Part shown: positions 35,099 through 47,318 of the stretch, one piece after another | Position numbering within the stretch: the first letter of the stretch is position 1 | How the letters are laid out: every line of letters begins with the position of its first letter | The notes under the pieces: model-generated | What the model was told of the DNA's origin: nothing | The model's input: only the letters and a program-made list of their open reading frames with translations | Databases searched by the model: none | Translations under genes and position numbers: made by a program | Assembly: GCA_027946555.1 (NCBI GenBank) | Contig: JAPEVC010000154.1 | Location: forward strand, 25,413 to 89,412 | DNA length: 64,000 nt | Source: Gnomoniopsis sp. IMI 355080 | Taxonomy: Eukaryota > Ascomycota > Sordariomycetes > Diaporthales > Gnomoniaceae | Direction of reading: 5' to 3'

Positions 35099-35887
35099 TC
35101 TAAGAGTCATCCACCGAATCTTCAGGCATTACGGAACCTGATTAACTAGGTACTTTGAGGAAGGAGGAATTGGGAGGTATATTTCTAGAACATACACACT
35201 TCCAAGGTTCTCATCTTACATGAAGGGCTGAATTCTCAGGCCGCTGGGACCACCACTGAACCTAGACCGTCCGAATGATCTCCAAAGCTTGGTTTCATTC
35301 CAAGACTCCCCTGCGTTCTACGGTATAATTATCTAATATAAGTCACACATGCACAGCTAATTCAAAGGCTCCCAATTGAAACTGTACTACTCTGGACGCG
35401 GAGACTCAGATGACACAAGTACAAGCGATGGCATATCAATACTTGGCTACATGATGAATCAGTGAAGTTGGAAGAATGACGACCGTACTTCAGACATGCC
35501 TACATAGGTAATTGCACCGGAGCGACAATCAAAGTGTAAATTTGACGACCATCTATCTGCCCAGGTGCCTGTGCCACGTGAGTACTCGAATACCAAGGGC
35601 AGGCAATGCAACCATGCATTGTCTGCTTCGGCTCCTGCTGCACCGACTCAATGGTTTGTGTTCCAATGACAGTAGTTATACTTGAGTGTCATGGCCAGAA
35701 GGACACGAAGGGATCCGCCGTCATGAAAGGGCTTAGCGCTTCTGGCCATGACAACCCAAAATCGAAGGCTTTCACCTTTAGCCCAGGCATTTGATAGATT
35801 TTCTCCTTCTGTATCAAGAAGGGCCATACTACTGAATGTTACTCTGAATAGTCTTCCTTGTGTCTGACTTGATACCTCAGCAGAGGT
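35099..35887. other. Intergenic with a 15-bp inverted repeat
   Basis: About 790 bp between convergent genes. The only structure I see is the inverted repeat at 35687-35753, listed separately. No gene. Confidence 0.45.
35687..35753. repeat. Perfect 15-bp inverted repeat, 37-bp spacer
   Basis: Left arm TGTCATGGCCAGAAG (35687-35701) and right arm CTTCTGGCCATGACA (35739-35753) are exact reverse complements. Neither flanks a recognisable element. It lies in the 3' space between convergent genes and could form a hairpin in a transcript from either strand. Confidence 0.8.
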
Positions 35888-36968
35888 TCAGGAGACGCCA
35901 TGAGTCCCGACAACTACCTTTTTAGCGTCAACTCCGAGTCGCAGACCCGCCCACGAGATGTGTTGACCTTTGCCAAATTTTCTCCCATGCTCACACTTTC
36001 TCGGCACGGTATGGAACACCTGCCCCAATTCGCTTTCCATCATTAAACCGAGGATACTCGCAGCCAGCTTGGGAACCGAGGACAGCTTCTCCTTGAATGC
36101 TTTGTCATGCAGGATCCAGAAATTTGTTTTACGGACGAGTTCGGAGAAGAGTTTCTGTATGCCTTCGCTTTGATACTCCCGTAGAAAGGCGTGATCAATA
36201 GCTTGAAAGAGGAAGTCGCGATCTTCCTGTGGCAACAGCTCAAAGAGCTTTGGCTGGTCTGTGTGCGTTGCCAGCTTGACAGTCTCCTTGGGATATGCTT
36301 CGAGTATGGAATGTTCAAACCTAGAAATGAAGCGCTCCAGGCTTTGTTCCAAGACCTGAGAAAATTCTGGAAGGGCGAAGTAATCCGCTGCCTCGTGCAG
36401 GTGCATGTGCGCCAGCATGCCTGTGTCTGGAGCATTCAACATCTTGTGTAGATCATCGAACCTTTCAAGGACTTTTCAGACAGCGTTAGCAGAATCCAGC
36501 TTAAACATTGAGGTTGTTGGATCCAACAGGCTTACAACCCAAATCCACCTTGTGAGCGTCCGCTCGGTAGTAGATGCACTTGATGACCCAATCCAGCAAG
36601 TTTGGTTCGATCTCCTCGATTTTGATCTCTCTTGATTCTGCTTCCTGTATTAATCAAGTCAGTCAAATGCGTATAGCTCAAAAGCAAGAACTAGAGGCGA
36701 TGAGATACCTTGAAACCTCCACAGAGAGCCTTCTCGAACCACACACTTTGGACGCAAATGACCGCACGGTGAAGTTTCCATTCGCGGGCTCCGCAGCGAA
36801 CAGTGACGTCAGCGAACAATCCTGACTCCAGAAGACTACAGAAAGAGGACATTAGCTATGATATGTTTCCTATTGACTGCCAGGTACCAGGAGTTTGAGA
36901 GAGACGTACGTCAGCCAATTGGGCAAAACTCGATTGTCCCCACACCGATGGGGCGATGCGTCAGCCAT
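35888..36968 (-). CDS. BTB/POZ domain protein
   Basis: Four exons (36968-36910, 36835-36709, 36644-36536, 36471-35888) with consistent phases give 292 aa. The BTB/POZ fold is at the N-terminus: LLESGLFADVTVRCGAREWKLHRAVICVQS, FEKALCGGFKEAESREIKIEE and VIKCIYYRAD, the conserved order of a fungal BTB protein. It is followed by a helical region (AHMHLHEAADYFALPEF, then LEQSLERFISRF) of the kind seen behind fungal BTB domains. BTB domains mediate dimerisation and often recruit Cullin3 ubiquitin ligases; no partner is evident here. The start at 36968 is not certain because the frame is open further upstream (another ATG at 37079). Confidence 0.85.
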
Positions 36969-38193
36969 TGAGAGGCTGCTGCGCAAGTTGCGGCTTCCGA
37001 TGTGAGTGTTGCAATTGAGTCTTTGGACGATACTGGGAGTATGGAAGGTAGTTGGTGGTCGAGAGAGAAAGCAGTGCACAAAAGCTGTTGGAGTGGAAGC
37101 GCCAGGGACCTTGTAGTGTCAAACGTTGAAGTTCTGCTCTCCAAGTGAGAAGCATTGGTTGGTCGGGAGAGAAGTAGTGAAGGAAAGCTGTTTGCGTGGA
37201 AGAATGTCAGGGGACGATGTGGAGTGTCGGAAGTTAGAATTTTGATCTCAAGGCGAATTGGGAAAAGTCAACTGGGACATTGATGTCCACCTAGGTCTAT
37301 GTAGGCATGGAATCACTGCTGCTTGTGGCTCACCTGATTCGATTTAAAGCAATAGATACTCGTTGCAGCCAGTGGAATGTCCTCAGATGTGATGCGGTGT
37401 TCGGGAAAGCCTTTCGAGTATATTGGAGCACATTTTACGCAAATACTAAGCCAAGCTGCTTAAAATAAATAGCGGCCTGCTTCCTAGGTAGAATATGGCG
37501 TGTCCTCAACAGGAATCAGCATTCTTGCCAGCTTCATTTTCTGAACTTCCCAGCCTATACTTCAAGCAACTCACCATGTCCGGCGTCGTGACCCGAAATG
37601 GGTTCATGGACTATCATAGTACTCACATTACGAACAAAAGAATTAGCACGATTCAAGATGAAGCCTAAGACACGTCCTGCTAGACGATCAGCAGGTGGAA
37701 AACAACTCAAAGGTATGTAGTTGGAAGAATGCGATGTCCTCATCAAGTGGGTCTTGAACCGTATAAGACTATTGGTCGGCATCCACGGGTGGGGGGCCAC
37801 CGATGAACACGCGAGCACGAGGCGGGCTTGGCACCGTGAGCAGTGGCGGGGCACGCGGCGGGAAGCTGGGTCTGGGGCAACAACACCCGTCTCAGTGCCC
37901 CGTTCACAAAGGCAGCTTTCCCTACCTAACGAGTTATCGTTTAGCAAATACAAGTACGAGATTCAATAGCTGCTCATGAATACAGGCCGAGCTCTATCAT
38001 TGAAGACCACGGTTCTCGCCTTCATTGTTGTCACACCGGAACACCTCCCTCACCCACCCGCGATCTAGAGCCGGATCTGGCCCGTGCATCCATCCCAGGG
38101 CCCACTCGTTGGCTCAAAAGCAAATCTTTCGCTTCCGCTCTAGGCGACGAGAATGTTGCTTTGATCTTCAACGACAACCTCGCACTCTTCACC
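36969..38193. other. Divergent intergenic region, 1.2 kb
   Basis: Promoters of the BTB gene and the homocysteine S-methyltransferase gene. Two near-repeats of a GTTGGTCGNGAGAGAA sequence occur around 37051 and 37157, suggesting a local duplication. No gene supported. Confidence 0.4.
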
Positions 38194-39327
38194 ATGTCCA
38201 CCGACAGCCCCATCATCTTCCTTGACGGTGGATTAGGTACATCTTTGGAGGACAAGTACGGCGTCAAATTCTCAAACAAACTTACGCCCTTGTGGTCCTC
38301 GGACCCGGTCATCACCGCCCCAGAGACACTGCTCGCTTGCCAGAGGGACTTTGGCTTGGCCCCTGTCGATGTCATTGAGACAGCGACATATCAGGTTTCG
38401 ATACATGGCTTCGCAGCCACCAAAACACCTCAATGGCCAAACGGTATCGACCGCGCGAGCATCCCAAAGTTTCTCAAAGACGCGGTGGACATCGCTGATC
38501 AGGCAAGGGGTAACCCCAATGCGAAGATTGCGTTGAGCCTGGGTCCTTATGGCTCTACTATGGTCCCTGGCCAGGAGTATAGCGGAGCCTACGACGAGGC
38601 TCGAAATTCCGAAGAGAAGTTACTGGCATGGTGGGCTGAGCGGTTGGCCTTGTTCAACGGAGACGACATCATGAGTAGGATCTCATATGTGGCCTGCGAA
38701 ACAATTCCACGGCTGGATGAGATAAGCGCTGTGAGGAAAGCAGTAGCAGACTTCACCTCGACGCCATGCTGGATTGCGTGCGTCTTTCCGGGTGAGGGTG
38801 ATAACCTGCCGGATGGGAGCAGTATTGACCAGGTCATCGAGGCCATGTTGCTTCCCGATGCTGCCAAAGTCCAGCCCTGGGGAATTGGTATCAACTGCAC
38901 GAAGATCCATAAACTCGAAAGCTTGATTGAGAAGTTTGAGGATGCAGTCACAAGACTCCTGAAAGATGGGCGGCTCGCTTCCTGGCCAGCTTTGGTGCTC
39001 TACCCGGATGGGACCAACGGCGAGATCTACAACACAACCACGCAAAAATGGGAACTCCCGGCTGGTCTCGCGAAGCAAAGTGTAAGCCACGTACTTTCAT
39101 TTTAATTGATTCCCACGACGTCGCCAACCTGGACTCGAGACTAACATACGCTCTGTCTTTGACGCTCATTGCTGATACCGCAACAGATCCCTTGGGAACA
39201 CCATCTTGGACAAATAGTCCTCAATACTTCCAGGCGACAGAAGTGGAGCACGATTCTGGTCGGTGGCTGCTGCAAAGCAAGCCATAGTGACATCAAGAAG
39301 CTTATCGATTATGTCCAGAGGTCCTGA
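38194..39327 (+). CDS. Homocysteine S-methyltransferase
   Basis: Transfers a methyl group from S-methylmethionine or S-adenosylmethionine to homocysteine, forming methionine in the cytosol (Mht1/Sam4 type). Two exons, 38194-39081 and 39187-39327, joined in phase 0, give 342 aa. The N-terminal LDGGLGTSLE loop is typical. All three zinc-binding cysteines are present: Cys235 in GINCTK, and Cys324-Cys325 in VGGCCKAS, which is encoded only by the second exon. Without splicing the protein would end 25 bp after the donor and lack the metal site. The start at ATG 38194 is chosen because it directly precedes the conserved N-terminus. Confidence 0.93.
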
Positions 39328-40128
39328 ACGTGCAATTCCACTGCGCTGGAACTGTTGGCACACAAAGTGTCGCCGAAACTCGACCCGAGGCGTGGGATTG
39401 CGCGCCATCCTCAAGGCGAGTCGATCTCGGCCCAGTCTCAATATCCAGTCCCAGTGTAGTGTACCTTGGAACTCATCTGGCCAAATAGGGGGTGGCCAAA
39501 GTGCCAGAGAGCAAAAACGTCCTGAAATGTGGTCGTCAAGGAGTGTTTGTACATGGTCGACCCCCGACTGCCCGGCAAAGCAAAATTCCGCAGGGTTGTG
39601 CAAGCCGACAAGGGCACCTTTCTCGTGACACTCTAGGGCGGTCCGCTAGAATGGTACTACCTGGCAGCCCCTGGGTATGTAGTCAGCATCAACAAAGACC
39701 GTCCACGCGTCACGAAGCATCCGATTCCCCACATATGCCATCGAATCCGGGGTAAAACGCGGGGTGTGTGCAAGCTGATCCACTGTGCTGTGTTGCCTTT
39801 GGTGATATTCCCCCACAATCTGTCTGCTGATCTCTGTTCTCTGGAGACTATTCTCGTTTGTAATTGTCCCGCCTGTGGAGCCCGCCGGCCACGTCTTCGA
39901 ATGTACCCCCAAAACCCAACTTTATTAGTGCGTCAATACCCTAGGGTTCCATCACACTTTAAAGACAGGACAGACCCCGCGCCATTGCAAGAAACATGTA
40001 CATCCCTCTTGAAGCTTCCGAAATCCAACTGTTCAGCTCCGCGATCTACTAGCACTCGAAGCTTTGATGGCTGGTTCGAAGTGTGAACAAAATCGCTTCA
40101 CGAAAAATTTCAGCACACTTGTTTCACC
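39328..40128. other. Intergenic
   Basis: About 800 bp between genes of the same direction; contains the promoter of the sugar transporter. Short frames on both strands have no recognisable features. Confidence 0.4.
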
Positions 40129-42322
40129 ATGAAGGACTTTTACACTTTTGGGATTGCGCTGTTCGCAGCCATTGGGACCTTTCTGTTCGTAAGTGGTTCG
40201 CTAGCTCGTGAGCCTAAGGAGGTGTTGGATTTAACGATGTTCTAGGGCTTCGATACGGGTATAGCAACAACGAGTAAGTCCACAAGTCTATACTGACATG
40301 TCTTGACGACGGCCTCATTGACTGATAGCTTCCCGATAGCCATTGCCCACGAGAGCTGGATAGACTACATGGGCCATCCCTCAAACGCCCTGACGGGTGC
40401 GGTACGGAAGCCACTTCACGGGATAATATATCGAATTCCGGTCCGGCTAACAAGGCGTACAGGTGGTTGCGGTTTACATTGCCGGAGAGGCTGTTGGTGC
40501 CTTGACCCAGACTGCCATTGCAGACAAGCTAGGCCGGCTGCATTTCATGCAGGTGGCGTGTGTGATCGTGACTGCTGGTACGGTGATTCAGACCGCCGCG
40601 GTCAATATCAGCATGTTCCTGGCTGGTCGAGCATTGGCAGGAATCGCTGTTGGGTGAGTTGATACCTGTCGAGTACCACCAGTGTATGCGTTTTACGAAA
40701 GTATCTGACCGCTAATCAGAGGCCTCGTTGCTACTGTTCCAATCTACCTCAGCGAGATCTCAGCCCCTCAGCACCGTGGGCTTATTGGCGGAATATCTGG
40801 ATGCGGCATCAGCTTCGGGACGATGATGAGCAACTGGGTCGGCATGGCATGCGGGCAGGCACCCTACGGCCAAGTACAATGGCGTTTGCCCTTGGGCATC
40901 CAGATCCCCTGGGGCATCATCCTCTTCATCGGTTTGTCTACGTTCATGCCTAACTCGCCTCGCCAGCTCATACGCCACGGCAAAATCGAAGAGGCTCGCA
41001 AGGCATTCGTCCAGGTCCGCCGTGATCTGTTGGCGGATGATGTGCAGGATGAGTTTCTTCTCATGAGGTCGCAAATCGAATTCGAGATGGAGCGGGAGGT
41101 TAGGTCTTATGGGGAGATATTCAGGCTGTTCAGACGGCGTGCTTTTGTGTGAGTTACTCAGCAGAAGGCTGCACGGAAGCGGTACAACATTCGCCTTTTT
41201 GGCAGTCGACTAAAAGGTTCCGCAGATCTATCGCAGTGCAAACGATGACAAGCTTGACTGGCGTCAACGTTATTCAGGTGAGTCTGAGACCAAAATTAAG
41301 CTCATACGTCAGAGATATTCAGGATTTGCTAACACAATTTCCTTGCAGTATTACCAAAGTCAGTGAGGATGCATCCTGTTTAAAATATACGGACTACTAA
41401 AATGGCTGGCAGCAATTCTCTATAAGGCACTGGGAATCGGTACTACGACAATACTTGCGCTGTCGGGTGTATATGGAACGATCGCATTCTTTTCCAATCT
41501 GCTCACGACATTGTTCCTCACCGATCAATGGGGCCGCCGAAAGTGAGTCCGCGTTTTCATGGCTGTGATAATATGTCGAAGTCTATATAACTCACTCTTG
41601 AAATAGAATGATCTTAGCTGGCCTCAGCAGTATTGTGGTTATCGAAATCTATGCCTCGGTGATGCAGCTCAAGTTCCAAAACACCGACAACAAAATTGGG
41701 AAAGGATTTGCTGTGCTAGGAATTTACCTCTTCGTTGTAGCATACTGTAAGTGAACAATGTTGCTAGGGCGCACCCATGTGTCTTCTCGAAAAATTCTGC
41801 TAACTTCTTGTCTAGACGGTATGCTCAACAGCACGACTTGGCTATACGGCGCAGAGGTTTTGCCTGTTGCAATTCGCAGCAAGGTCATGGGTCTAGCAGC
41901 AGCGTCCCATTTTATTGTGAACGTCGCCAGTAGGTCATCTCCTATTTTCGAACGCTTTCCAGTGCCTTTCGTTTTGGGCTTTGCTGACAGTGCATCGATG
42001 AAAGTCACGGAAGCGGGACCAACGGCTTACGCGACCATCGGACAAAACTACTATTACGTCTTCGTGGCGTGTACGACATGCTTCACTGTGATAGCATACT
42101 TCTTTTTCCCGTAAGTGATTGTTGCCTTCTTTAAATGACTCACTTCCATGCAACATTATTGACTTTTCGAAACCCAGTGAAACCAAGCAAAAGACCCTCG
42201 AAGAAATAGCAGCAGCTTTCGGCGATAAGGTCGTCCTGATGGACGAACTACAGCGAGACACTGATGGTCTGAAGGTGAACAAGAGCATTGAGCCTGGTGC
42301 TCGAGAAGTTGAAACTGCATAG
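40129..42322 (+). CDS. MFS sugar transporter
   Basis: Sugar:H+ symporter family protein of the plasma membrane. Twelve exons with fully consistent phases: 40129-40188, 40246-40273, 40340-40401, 40463-40653, 40720-41148, 41226-41277, 41349-41358, 41413-41542, 41607-41746, 41816-41929, 42005-42110, 42178-42322, giving 488 aa. Signature sequences: FLFGFDTGIATT in helix 1, GRLHFM-type loop after IADKLGR, VPIYLSEISAPQHRG after helix 6, TSLTGVNVIQYYQ in helix 7, LTDQWGRRK, and PETKQKTLEE at the end. These define the sugar porter family; hexose, quinate or other substrate cannot be told. Exon 7 has only 10 nt and encodes the YYQ. No defects seen. Confidence 0.92.
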
Positions 42323-45319
42323 TGGCCGCCGCAACAGAGCCACGGAATGAATAGTGTCATTGCATAACGGATCTCGGTCGTGTTGCTGAACAAAGATTCG
42401 CTCAGCAATGATTGGCTAATATCTGGTATCCAACACCTGTCCTATAGGTGTCCAAGAATATTATTTATTCATTTGTTTTTCCCTTTGCCCAATTGTCACT
42501 GTGTGTGTGTACTTGCGTATGCCTCGCAATCGGGGAACGGATTACTGACCAAAGTTCAGCCTGCAGGCAGACTTTCAACACATCTGTATTACTCGTAAAG
42601 AGACATATCGTTCCACGGTACTTCCGCAGTCACTTCCTGGTCTCCAAGACTACGACCGAATCTTATCTCGAATCCAAAAAAAAAGAGCAAGTTACGAATT
42701 GTAACCGCAATGTGACGCACCCCACCCTCTATAAAAAGCTCCTTGATCTATCATGCAAGCCCAGACGGTTTAGAAGACATCCTCGCCATGCATCACCCGG
42801 GTGCAACACATGCCTGTACGCGCTCATTTTTTTATATGAGGAGTTTTCCCCGTCGCTTGAGACAAGCTGCAGTCTCAGACGGCCCGCCCGTCAGGTCATA
42901 CAAACTTTTTGTTGAGAAGGCGTCTGTAAGTGGGCACAAGTCCCCCATAACTCGCAGATTGAGCTCGGCGGATGAATGGACATTGAAGCTTTGAAGGCCA
43001 ATGCCATGAACAAGAGGCCACACCTTGTTACAGCTCGAGACTCGATAGTACACAGCATTGCGGTTGAGAAAAGTTCATGCATATCAGTCACCTATATGAA
43101 CCATTTCCTGGAGATTAGTCAAATCTGACTAGTCATCGACGTAAACTTGGTTGTCGAGATTTACAGATTAAGAGGAAGGAAATAGGATCTTGACTGTTGA
43201 GTTCATGGTATGTCACATGGAAATTGTCAGTGGGTCTTTGTTGCCTCCGCGATGAAAAAAAGTCTGAAAGTGAGATCTGAGGGTCGGAACTTTGGGAGTA
43301 CCATGTCCTAAACTTTTGCCTCCTCTGCGCGAACGCAATTATCTTGCACCTCGAGGATACCCAAAATACTCCCAGATGTACAGGTTCCACAGGACTCAGC
43401 GGTGAGCTCGAGTATGGGCCAGGTATTCAGACGTATCCATGAGGAGCTTGGCGAGGATGTCAGGGGAGGCACCACTCTCAGGGAATATGGAATCGTAGTC
43501 GTTGGGTGACAGTGAGGAGTCTCGACAGTTTCTATTTCCCCGTCCACAAGAGGACAGAAGTCGTCAATGACTCCGTGACATGGACCATAGCAATGAAGCA
43601 AGTCACGATTCACATGTCATACAGGCACTATGAGCACTCAATGACTTATACGGCTGTCGACACGCGTGCGAACCTTCCAGGACTGGGATTGATAGTCTTG
43701 ACTCCATCAAGTGGCAGTGCAATGTATCATCTGATATATTGTTTTGATGCAATGTAGTTTCCACAGCTTCGGAGATCAGTAGCTCCTTAGGAACCGCGAC
43801 AAGGCGAGAAAGGTTGAAATATGGGGACCGGCCTGATTGTCGTCGGTTCATGTTTGAGCTGGGCACATGTTGATACTTGTATTTACAGACTTTGCCTGTG
43901 ACAGAATCTGCTCGCTGGACGCAAACAGGACAGTTTCAAGCATTCGGTCCCTGTCAAGGCCTTTGGCTACCACGTTGGTCGCCTCCCAAGCGCATTTGAG
44001 CCTCATCCTGGGGTCTATGTAACCGCAACTCCCTGATTGTGTGAGCTTGTACCAAAGTGGGATCATACATTGTATTAGTAAAAGCCACCTGGTCCTTTGA
44101 ACGGTGCTGAATGGGTCCGAGTAAGCCACAGGGTCTCCGGTCCAGGCTTATGATTCCGTCGGTATGTTGGAACGTTTCGCAACAGTACTGTGTGCTTCAA
44201 TCCTCCGATTCTCCTAACCCCCACTCTTTATAGATGTGGCCCTTATATTTCTTCCTCTTCTCTGTGCTTCCCCGTCTACATTACGCTCCCAGCCGTTCCT
44301 CGAGAGTAGGAACTGAGAGGCTGCTATTTTACAACTGCATCCGTGGGTTCGACTTGCATGTACTGCGGAACTATATGATCAGAGTTGTCGGCTCAAATTT
44401 GGATTCGAAAGCGTTTGCTTTGTTTTCGGGCAAGCGCGCCGTGGTACTCTCTGACTCAAGTTGGTAATGTCCAGATGTCATTGTCGCGGACCGACCTTGT
44501 CTGCCACAGATAAGGTCCCTTGTAACTTGCTATACTCCCGCGCCGCGTGTCATGGATATACGGTTTTCACATGTGCTTCAAGAGGCCCTGGATCTTGTCT
44601 TGACCCCCACCCTTTCCAATTTGTTTAATCCGCGCACAAACATGGGTTCTAGAATCCATAAGACTCCCTTCAAGAACCAAGTGACCAGACTACGTGCTAT
44701 GAGAGGAGTCACTCTGTCCATGCACTGTAGTTGCATCACGTAACCACTCTGTATGCAAGATCTGATTCGTCAGACAATTTCCACAATGTCTCACGGCGGG
44801 TTCTAATCTAGACCTCCACGCTGACTTTGAACAGCGATGGCCTGGGGCGGGGCAATGAGTACGGGCCGACTAGGTGAGACGTTGAGAATCCCTACCATAC
44901 ATGGCACATGGAGTCGAGGCGAGTGTTTATCATGGTCTGACCACAATGTTTTTGAGTTTTCTGTCAACCCTGTCCTGTCTATTTTAAGTTTTGGATCGAC
45001 CGGGCCCTCGGGGCGCTACCCGTGCTAAACAAGGTAGTTCAGTGGATCGGTCGACGTCGCCAACTTCATTCTTGACACAATCATGTAACGTCGCGGCTAC
45101 TTGAGAAGACCCACCAGATTCTAGACCCTGACACCTCTCTTTGGCGATATTTAGTATTTTGGTATGCCACGCAATACCACATTCCTGATTTCAAGCAGGA
45201 AAGAAGGTCTGCCAAAAAAGTAATCGATTTTCAGGCGCAAAGGAAGCACTACATTCGAGCCGGCTTGAATTCGCTTGTGCCTGACTCGGAGCAAAACTGC
45301 AACTGTCGAGGCAGGCCTG
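42323..45319. other. Gene-poor stretch, 3 kb
   Basis: No supported gene. A strong TATA box (CTATAAAAAG, about 42729) precedes a 69-aa frame with ATG at 42788, and a chain of minus-strand frames covers 43308-44129 without recognisable motifs or conclusive splice sites. It may hide small lineage-specific genes or relics. Confidence 0.4.
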
Positions 45320-46564
45320 ATGCCTCCGGATCTGAACATCGTTCATCTCACACCTGGACGCCTCGCTCTGTGGAATAGATCTCAACCGTCGCCGGCTTTT
45401 CGTTCACCGCCGCCATGGGCATCGCGACCTCTTCCCGAACCGTACTCCAGCGATGCGAAAGTCGATATCCTGCCGAGCGACGACAAGAATAATACTGGGC
45501 CACCAGGCTATTCTCGGCAGGGCAAAGACACGTCAAAGCTTGGTCTACCCACGCGTTACCATGTAAAACCTTACAGTGAGGTAGGGGTGTTCTCGGAGCG
45601 CAGTCGAATGATTCAAGATTTCTTTTCCGAACTCTTTGGAACCTTTATAATGATCTTATTTGGGGACGGTGTTGTGGCACAAGTCACTTTGAGCAAGGGC
45701 ACCAAAGGAGACTTTCAGAGCATCAACTGGGCATGGGGGTGAGCATATCCTTCATAAATACATTTTCCTTCCTATTTTGAACCCTGGTTGAAGGATCGAG
45801 ACACTGACTACTATATCACTATTATAGAGTTGCTGTCATGCTTGGCGTTTTCGTAGCCAAAAAGTCAGGCGGTCATCTTAATCCAGCTGTCACCCTTGCC
45901 AATTGCGTGTTTCGCAGATTCCCTTGGCATAAGTTGCCTATCTACGCATTTGCACAGCTGCTTGGCGGCATGTTTGGGGCAATGGTCATCTACTTCAATT
46001 ATATCTCCGCCATCAATATGTTCGAGGGTGGCATTAACATACGCACCGTCGACAACGCAGCCACCTCCACCGCAAGCGTGTTTGCTACATATCCAGTGGC
46101 CTTCATCTCTACCAAAGGTCAATTCTTCTCCGAGTTCTTGAGCAGCGCGATCTTGATGTTTTGCCTCTTCGCATTGGTGGACGCGGGTGTGGGCAATATG
46201 TTGCCCATCTTCCTAGTGTTCTTGATTTTCGGTATCGGAGCCGCCTTTGGCTGGGAAACTGGTTATGCCATGAATATGGCGCGGGACTTTGGACCACGGC
46301 TTGTCTCTTACTTTCTCGGGTATGGAACAGGAGTGTTCACCGCTGGCAACACCTATTTTTGGGTATGAACTCCGCTTACCCAAGTCTTTACTTTGTCCAA
46401 TGTCAAAATTGGAGCTTCTTATGCTAATCGAAGACACTCAGATCCCTATAGTGGCGCCATTTATAGGTACCCTGACCGGGGGTCTGATGTACGACGTTTT
46501 CGTACATACAGGAGGCCGAAGTCCTGTTCGCACGCCCTGGACACAAACTTCAGACGCAGTTTGA
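45320..46564 (+). CDS. Aquaglyceroporin (MIP family)
   Basis: Channel for water, glycerol or small solutes in the plasma membrane. Three exons, 45320-45738, 45828-46362 and 46442-46564, give 358 aa. An N-terminal hydrophilic, Pro-rich extension of about 90 residues precedes the first helix (FFSELFGTFIMILFGDGVV). The first pore motif is canonical, GGHLNPAVT, with NPA at 158-160. The second is NMA at 289-291 in GYAMNMARDFGPR, where Met replaces Pro; the Arg and Asp that follow, as in glycerol-type channels, are present. Fungal aquaglyceroporins often vary here. The C-terminus after helix 6 is short. An in-frame ATG at 45275 would add 15 residues. Confidence 0.9.
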
Positions 46565-47318
46565 GTCACTCCCTGTCAGAGAGGCCAGGACCTCGGGAGT
46601 ACAATGGTAGAGAGAGGCAGACAAGAGTTTATCGGAAATATCGAGGTACAGGTACAATTTACACGAGCGAGGAGTTCAAGGCATATAGACAAAAGACTGA
46701 GACTTCAGCGGTAGAGTGAGGAACGTTTTTAGAAGCGAGGCGTTTCGGTTCAAAAGTGATAGATTTTCGATACCTTACAAAGTCTCACATAATAGAAGTC
46801 TGTGGTGCGTTACTCAAGCAATGAAGGCTCTGAAAGCTTCACTCCAATTATTTGTGGAACAATTCAAGCTGGAACAAATGTTATGTCAGGGCGACTTTTC
46901 TCGACATACACTAGAATCTACTTGCATATGTACAAGATGATTACACTGTGTGAGTGTATTAGGGAGACAGCTGTTATTAAGGAGTCCGTAGTCGTCTCGC
47001 CTCACGGCTACCTATCTAGTAGACAGGGCTCTTCTCAACGTTTGACTGTGCCTGTGAGCGTTGCTACGTGAGAGGCTTGCTTCTTCCCCACACATAACAG
47101 TCTACATCAAGTCTTCTGTACTGCACCGCGGTGACCTAACAGTTGATCGTGTGTGTATACCCTTTGAGTCACTCATAAATGTGACTGCAATTGACAATGC
47201 TATGTGTGTTGATAGAACATGTAGTGTTGCGAATGAAATCCTAAGTTGTGCTATCTAACGAATAAAGTGCTTTCCCCCAGCCCTTTCCCTCGAGCACCTA
47301 AAGAACTTCTCCATTAAT
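46565..47318. other. Intergenic
   Basis: About 750 bp; nothing recognised. Confidence 0.35.

Noticed and set aside
37555..37953. 132-aa minus-strand frame in the BTB-HMT intergenic region
   Set aside because: No motif, no clear start context and no conserved-looking segment; regarded as chance.
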